The notes beneath the pieces are model-generated. The model was given only the letters and a program-made list of their open reading frames with translations, did no database searches and was not told the origin of the DNA. A DNA stretch of 5,291 nt from Chitinophagaceae bacterium. GTDB taxonomy: Bacteria; Bacteroidota; Bacteroidia; Chitinophagales; Chitinophagaceae. Numbering within the stretch: the first letter of the stretch is position 1; each line of letters begins with the position of its first letter. Position numbers and translations under genes: made by a program. This document shows positions 1-5,291 of the stretch, in pieces. Where the stretch lies: positions 2,478 through 7,768 of the forward strand of contig DPWF01000222.1 in the NCBI GenBank assembly GCA_003526435.1. The letters are read 5' to 3'.

Positions 1-737
1 GTATAATTACCAAAGGTCAATGCAAATTCACCAGTGCCGGTAAACTGTTGGTTCTGCCATCCCTGGAAATCGCTGTACACACAAAGACGTGGGAACCATT
101 GTGCCATGGTAAATAAATGATTGCCATCTACCAGTTCATATCCGCCGCGGCCATTCTTCACCATACGGTCAGATATTTTATAGCTCCAGTCGAGATTGAA
201 CACAAATTTCTGACCCGGTTTTAAAGCCGCAGGCAGATCAATCCGCATCATGGTGCGATTGATGGTATACTTCAGGTTCTTACCCGTTGCATCGGTGAGT
301 TTGCTGATGATATGGCCATAACCATTATCTGTTTTGCGTTCTTCCATGCCATCCAGTGCATTTACCGACACCTGGCGGAGAGACGACGCATTCTCATACC
401 CGGAATTCTTTAACGAGTTATGCTCATTCTCGTCTAACTGTAACCAGATATAGGTTAATACATCCGGAGAGTTATTATAGTAAGTAACTGTTTCACTGCC
501 CTTGAGTTTCAGGTTCGCTTCATCCAGTTCGCACTTGATATTGTAGTCGGCACGTTGCTGCCAGTATTTGGGACCGGGGGCACCACTAGCAGTACGGTAC
601 TCGTTGGGGGTAGGTAGAATGGTACCCAACTGTTCAAATTTGTTGCCATGATTGGATGTTGGATTGTTCATGATATTCTGTGCCCGGGCAGACAACAGTA
701 ATACAGAACTCATCGCCAGTAAAGCCATTTTTTTCAT
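1..737 (-). CDS. Secreted M1-family metallopeptidase, N-terminal part (runs off left edge)
   Basis: Translating the minus strand from the ATG at 737-735 gives 245 uninterrupted codons to the window edge, so the 3' part, including the expected HExxH zinc site, lies outside. The protein starts with a lipoprotein-free signal peptide: MKK, a hydrophobic stretch (about residues 4-15), then SARA|Q, a good signal peptidase I site after residue 19. The mature part begins with a polar linker, then TASGAPGPKYWQQRADYNIK (residues 48-67), and continues as a beta-rich domain with ETVTYYNNSPDVLTYIWLQL and AQWFPRLCVYSDFQGWQ. These stretches resemble the N-terminal beta-sandwich of Bacteroidota M1 aminopeptidase-like enzymes. 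The likely role is hydrolysis of peptides in the periplasm or outside the cell. It lies 92 bp downstream of the HupE-like gene on the same strand, so the two may be cotranscribed. Catalytic competence cannot be judged because the active site is not in view. Confidence 0.88.
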   Translation of the reverse strand, partial: MKKMALLAMSSVLLLSARAQNIMNNPTSNHGNKFEQLGTILPTPNEYRTASGAPGPKYWQQRADYNIKCELDEANLKLKGSETVTYYNNSPDVLTYIWLQLDENEHNSLKNSGYENASSLRQVSVNALDGMEERKTDNGYGHIISKLTDATGKNLKYTINRTMMRIDLPAALKPGQKFVFNLDWSYKISDRMVKNGRGGYELVDGNHLFTMAQWFPRLCVYSDFQGWQNQQFTGTGEFALTFGNY

Positions 738-773
738 GCGTAGGTATTTATTGATTTTAGCCACATGGAATTC

Positions 774-810
774 GCCAAAACAGTTGACCTGACATCAATT
801 TTGTTGTGGC
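774..810. repeat. Imperfect inverted repeat between HupE-like and M1 genes
   Basis: The arms GCCAAAACAGTTGA (774-787) and TCAATTTTGTTGTGGC (795-810) pair imperfectly, with one mismatch, a two-base bulge and a 7-nt loop. It lies in the 92-bp gap between two same-strand genes. No T-run follows on the minus strand, so it is not a canonical intrinsic terminator. It could be a weak attenuator, a processing site, a protein-binding site, or chance. I see no other clear element in 738-829. Confidence 0.3.
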
Positions 811-829
811 GCATTTCATTGTTTGTTTG

Positions 830-1414
830 TTATTGAGGAACACGTTCCAATGCCATTAAAAGTGCCACTGCAAACGCACCTCCGCTGATATACAACAGGA
901 ACTCTCTGCGGTTGCACTTCAAAAGATTGACGAATATAAATGAAATGATCAACATGACCAGTACAATCAGTAGCTGCCCCAGTTCCAACCCAACGTTAAA
1001 GGCAAACAATTCCCAGATCACCGAAGAATCCTTACCCAGCATACTTTTCAGGTAATTACTGAACCCCAGTCCATGTATTAATCCGAAAAATAATGCGAAG
1101 AAATAAATCAGCGGGAAACGGCTGTTGAAACTGAACTTTTTGACAAAAAAATTGCTGAGTGCCGTAATGACAATGGTAACGGGTATCAGGAACTCGATCC
1201 AGACAATGGAATAGTTCACTATATTAAATACGCTGAGGGCTAGGGTAACAGAATGCCCGATGGTAAAAGCTGTAACCAGTATCAGCAGTTTTCTCCAGTC
1301 GGCAAACTGGTATCGGATGGCCAGGGCCACAATAAACAATATATGATCCACCCCCATGTCCTTGCTTACAATATGACCAAAACCTACTTTGAAATAAGCC
1401 AAAAACTGATCCAT
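830..1414 (-). CDS. HupE/UreJ-like integral membrane protein, putative metal permease
   Basis: This 194-residue protein is almost entirely hydrophobic, with about six predicted membrane helices (roughly residues 22-35, 43-64, 71-90, 100-118, 134-164, 171-190). Polar residues typical of the HupE/UreJ_2 family sit within or beside the helices: GFGHI (His14), GVDHILF (Asp23, His24), TIGHSVTLAL (His54), GLIHGLGF (His114) and FNVGLELGQ (Glu144). Characterised HupE/UreJ proteins facilitate nickel entry in hydrogenase or urease gene clusters. No hydrogenase or urease gene is visible here, so the metal, and transport itself, are inferred. The ATG at 1414-1412 is the natural start, directly before the first conserved His motif; no Shine-Dalgarno sequence precedes it. 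It is divergent from the DUF6702 gene and precedes the M1 peptidase gene on the same strand. Family assignment is firm; function is uncertain. Confidence 0.85.
   Translation of the reverse strand: MDQFLAYFKVGFGHIVSKDMGVDHILFIVALAIRYQFADWRKLLILVTAFTIGHSVTLALSVFNIVNYSIVWIEFLIPVTIVITALSNFFVKKFSFNSRFPLIYFFALFFGLIHGLGFSNYLKSMLGKDSSVIWELFAFNVGLELGQLLIVLVMLIISFIFVNLLKCNRREFLLYISGGAFAVALLMALERVPQ
1362..1391 (+). promoter_or_regulatory. Possible Bacteroidota-type promoter for the DUF6702 gene
   Basis: TTG at 1362-1364 is followed after 20 bp by TACTTTG at 1385-1391. This resembles the Bacteroidota pattern of TTG and TAnnTTTG at about 19-21 bp, but the -7 box is one base short. Transcription from it would start near 1395, inside the beginning of the HupE-like gene on the opposite strand, giving a leader of about 70 nt before the ATG at 1469. 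This is a motif match only. Confidence 0.2.
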
Positions 1415-1424
1415 AGCTGAATTG

Positions 1425-1456
1425 CGAATTTATTGTGACATTTGTTGCCCGAACAA
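1425..1456 (-). promoter_or_regulatory. Possible Bacteroidota-type promoter for the HupE-like gene
   Basis: Read on the minus strand, TTG (1456-1454) is separated by 21 bp from TAAATTCG (1432-1425), which has one mismatch to TAnnTTTG. The -7 box ends only 10 bp before the ATG at 1414, so the transcript would have almost no leader. Weak support, but it is the best match in the 54-bp divergent gap. Confidence 0.18.
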
Positions 1457-1468
1457 GCAGATTATAAA

Positions 1469-1957
1469 ATGGTAAATATACTGATTCAATGGATGCTCAC
1501 CGGTATGCTTTCAGTGGCACACCCTTTTTTTATGTCGGTCATTGATATCAACCATAACCCCAAAGAAGCATCACTGGAAATCAGTGTGCGTGTGTTTAGC
1601 GATGACCTGGAGAAAACCTTACAGCAATACAGTAAACAGAAGATCAATATCCTGAGTCCGGGCGATAAAGCTGTTATAGAAAAAACACTGCTGGCTTATA
1701 TGACCGAACACCTGAAACTTTCTGTTAATGGCAAAGCCACCCGTTTTACATTGGTGGGTTATGAACAGCAGATGGAAAGTACCTGGTGCTATTTTGAAAT
1801 TGAAAAACAACCCGTAGTGAATCAGGTGGACATTGATTGCAGCCTCTTATACGATTATGAAACCAAACAGGTAAATATCGTACACGTAAAATCGAAAGGG
1901 GTACAGAAAACCTACAAACTCGATTACCCGAAAAGAGATATCTCATTTTCCTTTTAA
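1469..1957 (+). CDS. Secreted DUF6702 family protein
   Basis: The product has 162 residues from the ATG at 1469. That start gives a short signal peptide (MVNILIQWMLTGMLSVA, cleavage before HPFF), whereas the in-frame TTG at 1442 would add nine polar residues in front of it; ATG is therefore preferred. The mature protein carries the features I associate with DUF6702: the N-terminal AHPFFMSVIDINHNP segment, RVFSDDLEKTL (residues 41-51), KLSVNGK (83-89), WCYFEIEK (106-113) and QVNIVHVKSKG (134-144). It looks like a small beta-rich periplasmic or surface domain without recognisable catalytic residues. No biochemical role is known to me. It is divergent from a HupE-like permease, beyond which lies an M1 metallopeptidase, a grouping I recall from other Bacteroidota. 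A role in metal handling or protein maturation in the envelope is only a guess. The gene ends 8 bp before the left arm of a long inverted repeat. Confidence 0.82.
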   Translation: MVNILIQWMLTGMLSVAHPFFMSVIDINHNPKEASLEISVRVFSDDLEKTLQQYSKQKINILSPGDKAVIEKTLLAYMTEHLKLSVNGKATRFTLVGYEQQMESTWCYFEIEKQPVVNQVDIDCSLLYDYETKQVNIVHVKSKGVQKTYKLDYPKRDISFSF

Positions 1958-1965
1958 ATACCAAC

Positions 1966-2068
1966 AATCTCCCCTTCTCCCTTTCTCCCTGTTCAGAAAC
2001 GCCCAGCAATAAGAGCATCTACATTTGCCAGAAGACTTTAAACAGGGAGAAAGGGAGAACGGGAGATT
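1966..2068. repeat. Long inverted repeat (28-bp arms) filling a convergent intergenic gap
   Basis: The left arm (1966-1993) and right arm (2041-2068) are reverse complements at 27 of 28 positions, the only mismatch being C1974 opposite C2060. The 47-nt loop (1994-2040) has little strong structure. Within the left arm TCTCCC recurs at 1968, 1976 and 1984, an 8-bp period; the right arm carries the complementary GGGAGA series. Apart from their ends the arms are all pyrimidine on one strand and all purine on the other. The element occupies 103 of the 122 bp between the stops of the convergent DUF6702 and CorC-like genes. CAAC occurs just outside each end (1962-1965 and 2071-2074), a possible but very short target duplication. 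Neither side is followed by a T-run, so it is not a textbook terminator, though such a stem could mark both transcript ends. A REP-like or MITE-like dispersed element is the favoured reading. Confidence 0.9.
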
Positions 2069-2079
2069 AGCAACGTACT

Positions 2080-3351
2080 TTATTCACTGAAGGAAACCAG
2101 TATTTTGTCTATACGGTGCTGGTCCATGTCGACGATTTCAAATTTGAACATTTTCCAGTCGAGGGTATCACCTGTTACCGGTATTTTCTCCAGTTCGTGA
2201 ATGATGAAGCCGGCAAGTGTATCAAAGTCGCGGTCGCCTTCCATCATCCATTCTGTTTTATCGAAATGAGTCAGGAAGTCGTAGAAAGGTATCTGTGCAT
2301 CTACCAGAAAGCTGCCATCGGCTCTTTCTGTAAGTTCATAAGCCTCATCTTCTTCCTGCGGAATATCGCCTACAATGGCTTCCAGGATATCGTTCAACGT
2401 AATCAATCCCAGTACAGAACCATATTCATCTACAATAAAACAATGATGAATTTTGGTCTGTTTAAATTTCTCCAGTACCTGATAGGCCGTATTGTTTTCG
2501 GGTACATACATGGCATCTTTCATCAGTTCACTGATTTTACTGCCGGGTTCGGCAGCAAAAAGATCCTTTAACGATACCACTCCTTTGATGTGATCAATAT
2601 CTTTTTCACAAACAGGATATACAGAATGCATGTTCTCCATTACCTCATGCCGAACAGCCGCCACCGTATCTTCCACTTCCAGCCATACGGTATCGCTTCG
2701 ATGTGTCATTAAGGAGGTAATATTACGGTCGCTCAGGTGAAATACACGTTCAATAATTTCCTGTTCAGCTTCTTCAATGGTGCCCTGTTCTGTTCCTTCG
2801 CTGATAATGGCTTTGATTTCTTCTTCCGTTACCTGGTTATCGTTGGGTTTCATGTTGAGCAAACGAATGATCACATGCGAGGATTTACTCAATAACCAGA
2901 TAAATGGATAGGTGATCCATGAAACCACCCGCATGGGGCCTGCCACAGACTTCGCAATACCTTCAGGATTACTGAGACCAATGCGTTTGGGCACCAGTTC
3001 ACCCAGTACCAGCGACAAATAAGTAACAATGATGACGATGATAATGGTGGCGATGGTACCTGCATAATCACTGTTTACCTGATATCCTTCCAGCCAGGCT
3101 TTCAAAGGTTCTTTGAATGTATCGCCTGAATAAATACCGGTTAATACCCCCACCAGTGTAATACCGATCTGTATGGTAGATAAAAAAGTATCGGGATGAT
3201 TGGCCAGATCCAAAGCACGTTTGGCATCTATATCGCCTTTGGCAGCCTGTGCTTCCAGTCTGGCTTTACGGGCTGACACCAGGGCTATTTCTGCCATGGA
3301 AAAAAAACCATTCAGTATGATCAGACCCAGTATGATGAGTATTTCAGTCAT
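2080..3351 (-). CDS. CNNM/CorC-type transporter ('hemolysin family' protein)
   Basis: The 423-residue protein has the full architecture of the CNNM/CorC family. An N-terminal DUF21 membrane domain (about 1-160) has four hydrophobic segments and the signatures NGFFSMAEIAL (14-24) and LGELVPKRIGLSNPE (116-130). An acidic linker helix follows (TEEEIKAIISEGTEQG, 175-190), then a CBS pair: about 212-270, including LMTHRSD (214-220) and GVVSLKDLF, and 275-330, including IVDEYGSVLGLITLNDILE. A C-terminal CorC_HlyC domain spans about 338-420 (GDRDFDTLAGFIIHELEKIP at 372-391). Characterised relatives export or regulate Mg2+ or other divalent cations, with CBS domains sensing nucleotide; the 'hemolysin' label is historical. 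The length is normal and nothing is missing. The ATG at 3351-3349 is only 15 bp after the glycosyltransferase stop codon, indicating cotranscription. Substrate is unknown, and a regulatory rather than transport role is possible. Confidence 0.93.
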   Translation of the reverse strand: MTEILIILGLIILNGFFSMAEIALVSARKARLEAQAAKGDIDAKRALDLANHPDTFLSTIQIGITLVGVLTGIYSGDTFKEPLKAWLEGYQVNSDYAGTIATIIIVIIVTYLSLVLGELVPKRIGLSNPEGIAKSVAGPMRVVSWITYPFIWLLSKSSHVIIRLLNMKPNDNQVTEEEIKAIISEGTEQGTIEEAEQEIIERVFHLSDRNITSLMTHRSDTVWLEVEDTVAAVRHEVMENMHSVYPVCEKDIDHIKGVVSLKDLFAAEPGSKISELMKDAMYVPENNTAYQVLEKFKQTKIHHCFIVDEYGSVLGLITLNDILEAIVGDIPQEEDEAYELTERADGSFLVDAQIPFYDFLTHFDKTEWMMEGDRDFDTLAGFIIHELEKIPVTGDTLDWKMFKFEIVDMDQHRIDKILVSFSE

Positions 3352-3359
3352 AATTATTA

Positions 3360-3389
3360 CAAATTTCTAAGGCCGGCCGTCGAGGTCAA
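3360..3389 (-). promoter_or_regulatory. Possible internal promoter before the CorC-like gene
   Basis: On the minus strand TTG (3389-3387) lies 19 bp before GAAATTTG (3367-3360), which matches TAnnTTTG except for its first base. It overlaps the last codons of the glycosyltransferase gene. The box ends 8 bp before the ATG at 3351, so the transcript would be nearly leaderless. It could let the ion transporter gene be expressed apart from the upstream genes. Motif match only. Confidence 0.25.
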
Positions 3390-5034
3390 CCAGCACATAT
3401 GGCACCGTTTCTTTTGCTCTTGTTTCAGGGTTGAGAAAGGGCAGGCTTAACATGCTCACCCCATAATATGCTCCCTCAAATATAGTATTCAGGTTGGGAA
3501 AGCGCTGTTGAAGTGCGGAAAGACTTTCTTTTCTGGTGATCAGTATATCATTGGACTGAAGCGATAAACTGTCTGTTTTATGTTTAAAAATATGTTTCCC
3601 GTAAAAATGAAGTGCCCTGCTTTCGTCAATATTATACAGAACGACCTGTTGTTTATTGATCTTTTTTTCATCGAGCACTTTAGCCACTGTATTACCCAAC
3701 TGGTATTTGAGCAAGTGCGGATAAAAGCCCAGAGACAAACAAAGATTTACACCAATAACAGTAAGCAAAGCCATTTGTATTTGCCTGTGTACATTGCTGA
3801 ATGGTTTAAAGAGTATAAAGAGGTAGGCACACAATCCAGCCACACTTACTACTTTAACCAGTAAATGAATGGCGGGGAATGGCCATACCATCAATACGAT
3901 GGCTGCCACCCATAACAAGAAGAAAATCACGGTATGTATCCAGAAAAGTATGCGGGTTAGGCCGGGTTTTTCTCCTACAAATAATAATCTGTACACTGTT
4001 CTGGCCGTAACAATGGCGGCAAGGGGCAGCACCACAAAAATATAATGTGGCAATTGTGCCTGGCTTCGGGCAAGAATACAGTAAGTGATGATAAAACCAC
4101 CGGTACTGATCCACTCTTCTGTTGCCCCTATCCTGAATTTTTGCTGAACCAGCCGGCTGATCGTAAACAGCAATCCTATGAGAAAGAAAATGATCCAGGG
4201 AAGAAAACTCCAGAGCATGTTTTCGAGCAGGAAAGTAAAATGATTCATTTCATTGAACACATTTTCGCCGGTATACCGACCAAAACTTTGTGTCCAGTAA
4301 TAAAAACGCAGCCCCGATTGTATGGCCCTGCCATGAAATATTTTTCCGGGTTCAAGATCGTACTGCTGATACAGACCAATACTCATAGGTATCAGTAAAA
4401 TGGCTACAATGAGTAATCCGATGATGTATTCCCAACGGAAAAACTGTTTCCATTCTCTCCTCAATATAAAATGCGGTACAAATGCAAATGCGGGTATCAT
4501 TAATGCAATGGGGCCTTTGGTCATCATACCACCTGCAATGGCGGCAAAACCAAGCAGGAAATGTTTCCACTTATGGGTCTGGTACCAGCTTGCCAGTTGC
4601 CAGAGGCTAAAAATTACCCAGCCCATCAGCATGGTATCGCAGCGTACATCGTGTACCATTAAAAAAACGGCCTGTGAAGAGGCAAGTACAATGGCCGATA
4701 ACTGTGCAATGGTTGTATGATAAAACAACAATGCCAGACGATAGGTGGCATAAATACCCAGCAATAACATGAGTACAGAAGGTATACGGTATGCCCAGTC
4801 GAATACGCCAAACAATTGAAGACTGAAAGAGGATAACCAGAATAGCATGGGTGGTTTATCGAGATAGTCTAACCCTAAATCGTAGAGTTTGAGATAAGAA
4901 CCATTTTCCATCATTTCCCTGCTCATGGATGCATATTGTGCCGCATCAATATCAATAACAGGTATTTGCCACATGGAAATAATATATACTACCACGCAGG
5001 CCGATAAGATGAAAACAAAGAATCGATTATTCAT
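3367..5034 (-). CDS. ArnT-like polytopic glycosyltransferase (PMT_2 / GT83-type)
   Basis: This 555-residue protein has about 12-13 predicted membrane helices followed by a soluble C-terminal region (about 440-555), presumably periplasmic. Motifs follow the ArnT/PMT order: an acidic first loop IDIDAAQYASMSREMMENG (27-45; Asp28, Asp30), YLDKPPMLFWLSSFSLQLFG (57-76), HDVRCDTML (128-136; Asp133), MTKGPIALMIP (171-181) and QAQLPHYIFVVLP (325-337). Such enzymes take a sugar from a polyprenyl-phosphate carrier and attach it to lipid A, another glycolipid or protein on the periplasmic face. ArnT itself adds 4-amino-4-deoxyarabinose to lipid A, but the substrate here is unknown and no donor-synthesis genes are in view, so I give no symbol. 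By position, Asp30 and Asp133 correspond to the conserved catalytic-loop acids; Gln33 stands where ArnT has Arg. The ATG at 5034 overlaps the end of the PAP2 gene by 8 bp, implying translational coupling, and the stop is 15 bp before the CorC-like gene. Confidence 0.88.
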   Translation of the reverse strand: MNNRFFVFILSACVVVYIISMWQIPVIDIDAAQYASMSREMMENGSYLKLYDLGLDYLDKPPMLFWLSSFSLQLFGVFDWAYRIPSVLMLLLGIYATYRLALLFYHTTIAQLSAIVLASSQAVFLMVHDVRCDTMLMGWVIFSLWQLASWYQTHKWKHFLLGFAAIAGGMMTKGPIALMIPAFAFVPHFILRREWKQFFRWEYIIGLLIVAILLIPMSIGLYQQYDLEPGKIFHGRAIQSGLRFYYWTQSFGRYTGENVFNEMNHFTFLLENMLWSFLPWIIFFLIGLLFTISRLVQQKFRIGATEEWISTGGFIITYCILARSQAQLPHYIFVVLPLAAIVTARTVYRLLFVGEKPGLTRILFWIHTVIFFLLWVAAIVLMVWPFPAIHLLVKVVSVAGLCAYLFILFKPFSNVHRQIQMALLTVIGVNLCLSLGFYPHLLKYQLGNTVAKVLDEKKINKQQVVLYNIDESRALHFYGKHIFKHKTDSLSLQSNDILITRKESLSALQQRFPNLNTIFEGAYYGVSMLSLPFLNPETRAKETVPYVLVDLDGRP

Positions 5035-5291
5035 GAGGAGAAGATAATGAAGGCTGATCGATACGGATCAGACCAATTTTCTTGTTGTAATATTTTGCCG
5101 TTAGCGCACCAATACCCATACCCAGCAATGCACCTCCTAAAATATCGACCGGATAATGCACACCTACATACACCTGTCCGTAACTAATGGTGGCGGCCCA
5201 TACAAATAACCACCTGCTCCATTTACCCATAAAGTGACGGGTAGTAAGAAATACAAACATGGCAAAGCCAAAATGATTGGTGGCATGGGAA
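5027..5291 (-). CDS. PAP2-family lipid phosphatase, C-terminal part (runs off right edge)
   Basis: The reading frame is open from the right edge to the TAA at 5029-5027, giving 87 visible residues; an internal Met at 5260 is not the start. The visible part begins SHATNHFGFAMFVFL, which is the second PAP2 motif (P-S-x-H) with its His but with the Pro beyond the edge. The third motif follows in SYGQVYVGVHYPVDILGG, with the catalytic His and Asp (H-x3-D) at visible residues 45 and 49. The first motif (KxxxxxxRP) lies outside the window. In place of the usual Ser-Arg before the His this protein has Gly-Gln. Membrane segments are followed by a polar tail, KKIGLIRIDQPSLSSPHE. The family dephosphorylates lipid phosphates such as undecaprenyl pyrophosphate, phosphatidylglycerol phosphate or lipid A. 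Overlap with the ArnT-like gene suggests either recycling of the polyprenyl carrier or preparation of the lipid acceptor; which one is inference. Confidence 0.87.
   Translation of the reverse strand, partial: SHATNHFGFAMFVFLTTRHFMGKWSRWLFVWAATISYGQVYVGVHYPVDILGGALLGMGIGALTAKYYNKKIGLIRIDQPSLSSPHE

Noticed and set aside
1442..1468. TTG start extending the DUF6702 protein by nine residues
   Set aside because: The extension puts a polar, charged segment ahead of the signal peptide. The ATG at 1469 gives a normal secretion signal.
1746..2018. Open frame of 90 codons on the minus strand overlapping the DUF6702 3' end and the inverted repeat
   Set aside because: Most of it is antisense to a well-supported gene, the product has no recognisable features, and its start falls inside the repeat loop.
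1966..2068. Canonical rho-independent terminator
   Set aside because: The loop is 47 nt long and no T-run follows the stem in either direction. It may still contribute to transcript ends.
2041..2068. Classical four-tract G-quadruplex
   Set aside because: Only three GGG tracts are present in each arm, so a standard intramolecular quadruplex cannot form from one arm.
2116..2571. Open frame of 151 codons on the plus strand
   Set aside because: It is the complement of the CBS and CorC_HlyC coding region of the CorC-like gene. The hydrophobic, Phe-rich translation is what the antisense of that sequence would give.
2080..3351. True hemolysin or virulence role
   Set aside because: The DUF21-CBS-CBS-CorC_HlyC layout is that of the ion-transport family; the hemolysin label is inherited from early annotation.
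4045..4398. Open frame of 117 codons on the plus strand
   Set aside because: It lies wholly antisense to the ArnT-like gene, whose motifs are clear. Its translation is rich in Cys, Pro and basic residues with no recognisable domain.
3367..5034. Naming the glycosyltransferase arnT
   Set aside because: The fold and motif order fit, but the first-loop residues differ and none of the aminoarabinose synthesis genes are in view, so the substrate is not supported.

Overview
The window reads as a chromosomal segment of a Bacteroidota bacterium, most likely from the Chitinophaga relatives. The evidence is the protein set: a Bacteroidota-style secreted M1 metallopeptidase, a DUF6702 protein, a HupE/UreJ-type membrane protein and an ArnT-like glycosyltransferase with the D-A-A-Q-Y-A variant motif. 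No gene start has a convincing Shine-Dalgarno sequence, which is usual in this phylum. The family-level placement is inference. No tRNA, rRNA, CRISPR array, transposase or phage gene is visible.

Left block (1-1957). A minus-strand M1 metallopeptidase gene (1-737) runs off the left edge, so only its signal peptide and N-terminal domain are present. Upstream of it on the same strand is a HupE/UreJ-like six-helix membrane protein (830-1414). Divergent from that, 54 bp away, is a small secreted DUF6702 protein (1469-1957, plus strand). I recall these three families occurring together in Bacteroidota, which suggests an uncharacterised envelope or metal-linked module.

Convergent junction (1958-2079). 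This 122-bp gap is almost filled by a long inverted repeat: 28-bp arms with one mismatch around a 47-nt loop. Each arm contains three TCTCCC (or GGGAGA) units at 8-bp spacing. It is the most unusual non-coding structure in the window and looks like a dispersed extragenic hairpin element or small MITE, possibly working as a bidirectional transcript end.

Right block (2080-5291, all minus strand). In transcription order this is a PAP2-family lipid phosphatase (5' part beyond the right edge), an ArnT-like polytopic glycosyltransferase (8-bp overlap with the phosphatase gene) and a CNNM/CorC-type ('hemolysin family') membrane protein 15 bp further on. The spacing indicates an operon. The first two genes fit a polyprenyl-phosphate sugar or lipid A modification pathway at the outer face of the inner membrane. 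The third is probably a divalent-cation transporter or regulator and may also have its own promoter.

Most of the window is ordinary core-type coding sequence. I found no clear evidence of a wholly new multi-gene system. The best leads are the inverted repeat and the HupE/DUF6702/M1 module.
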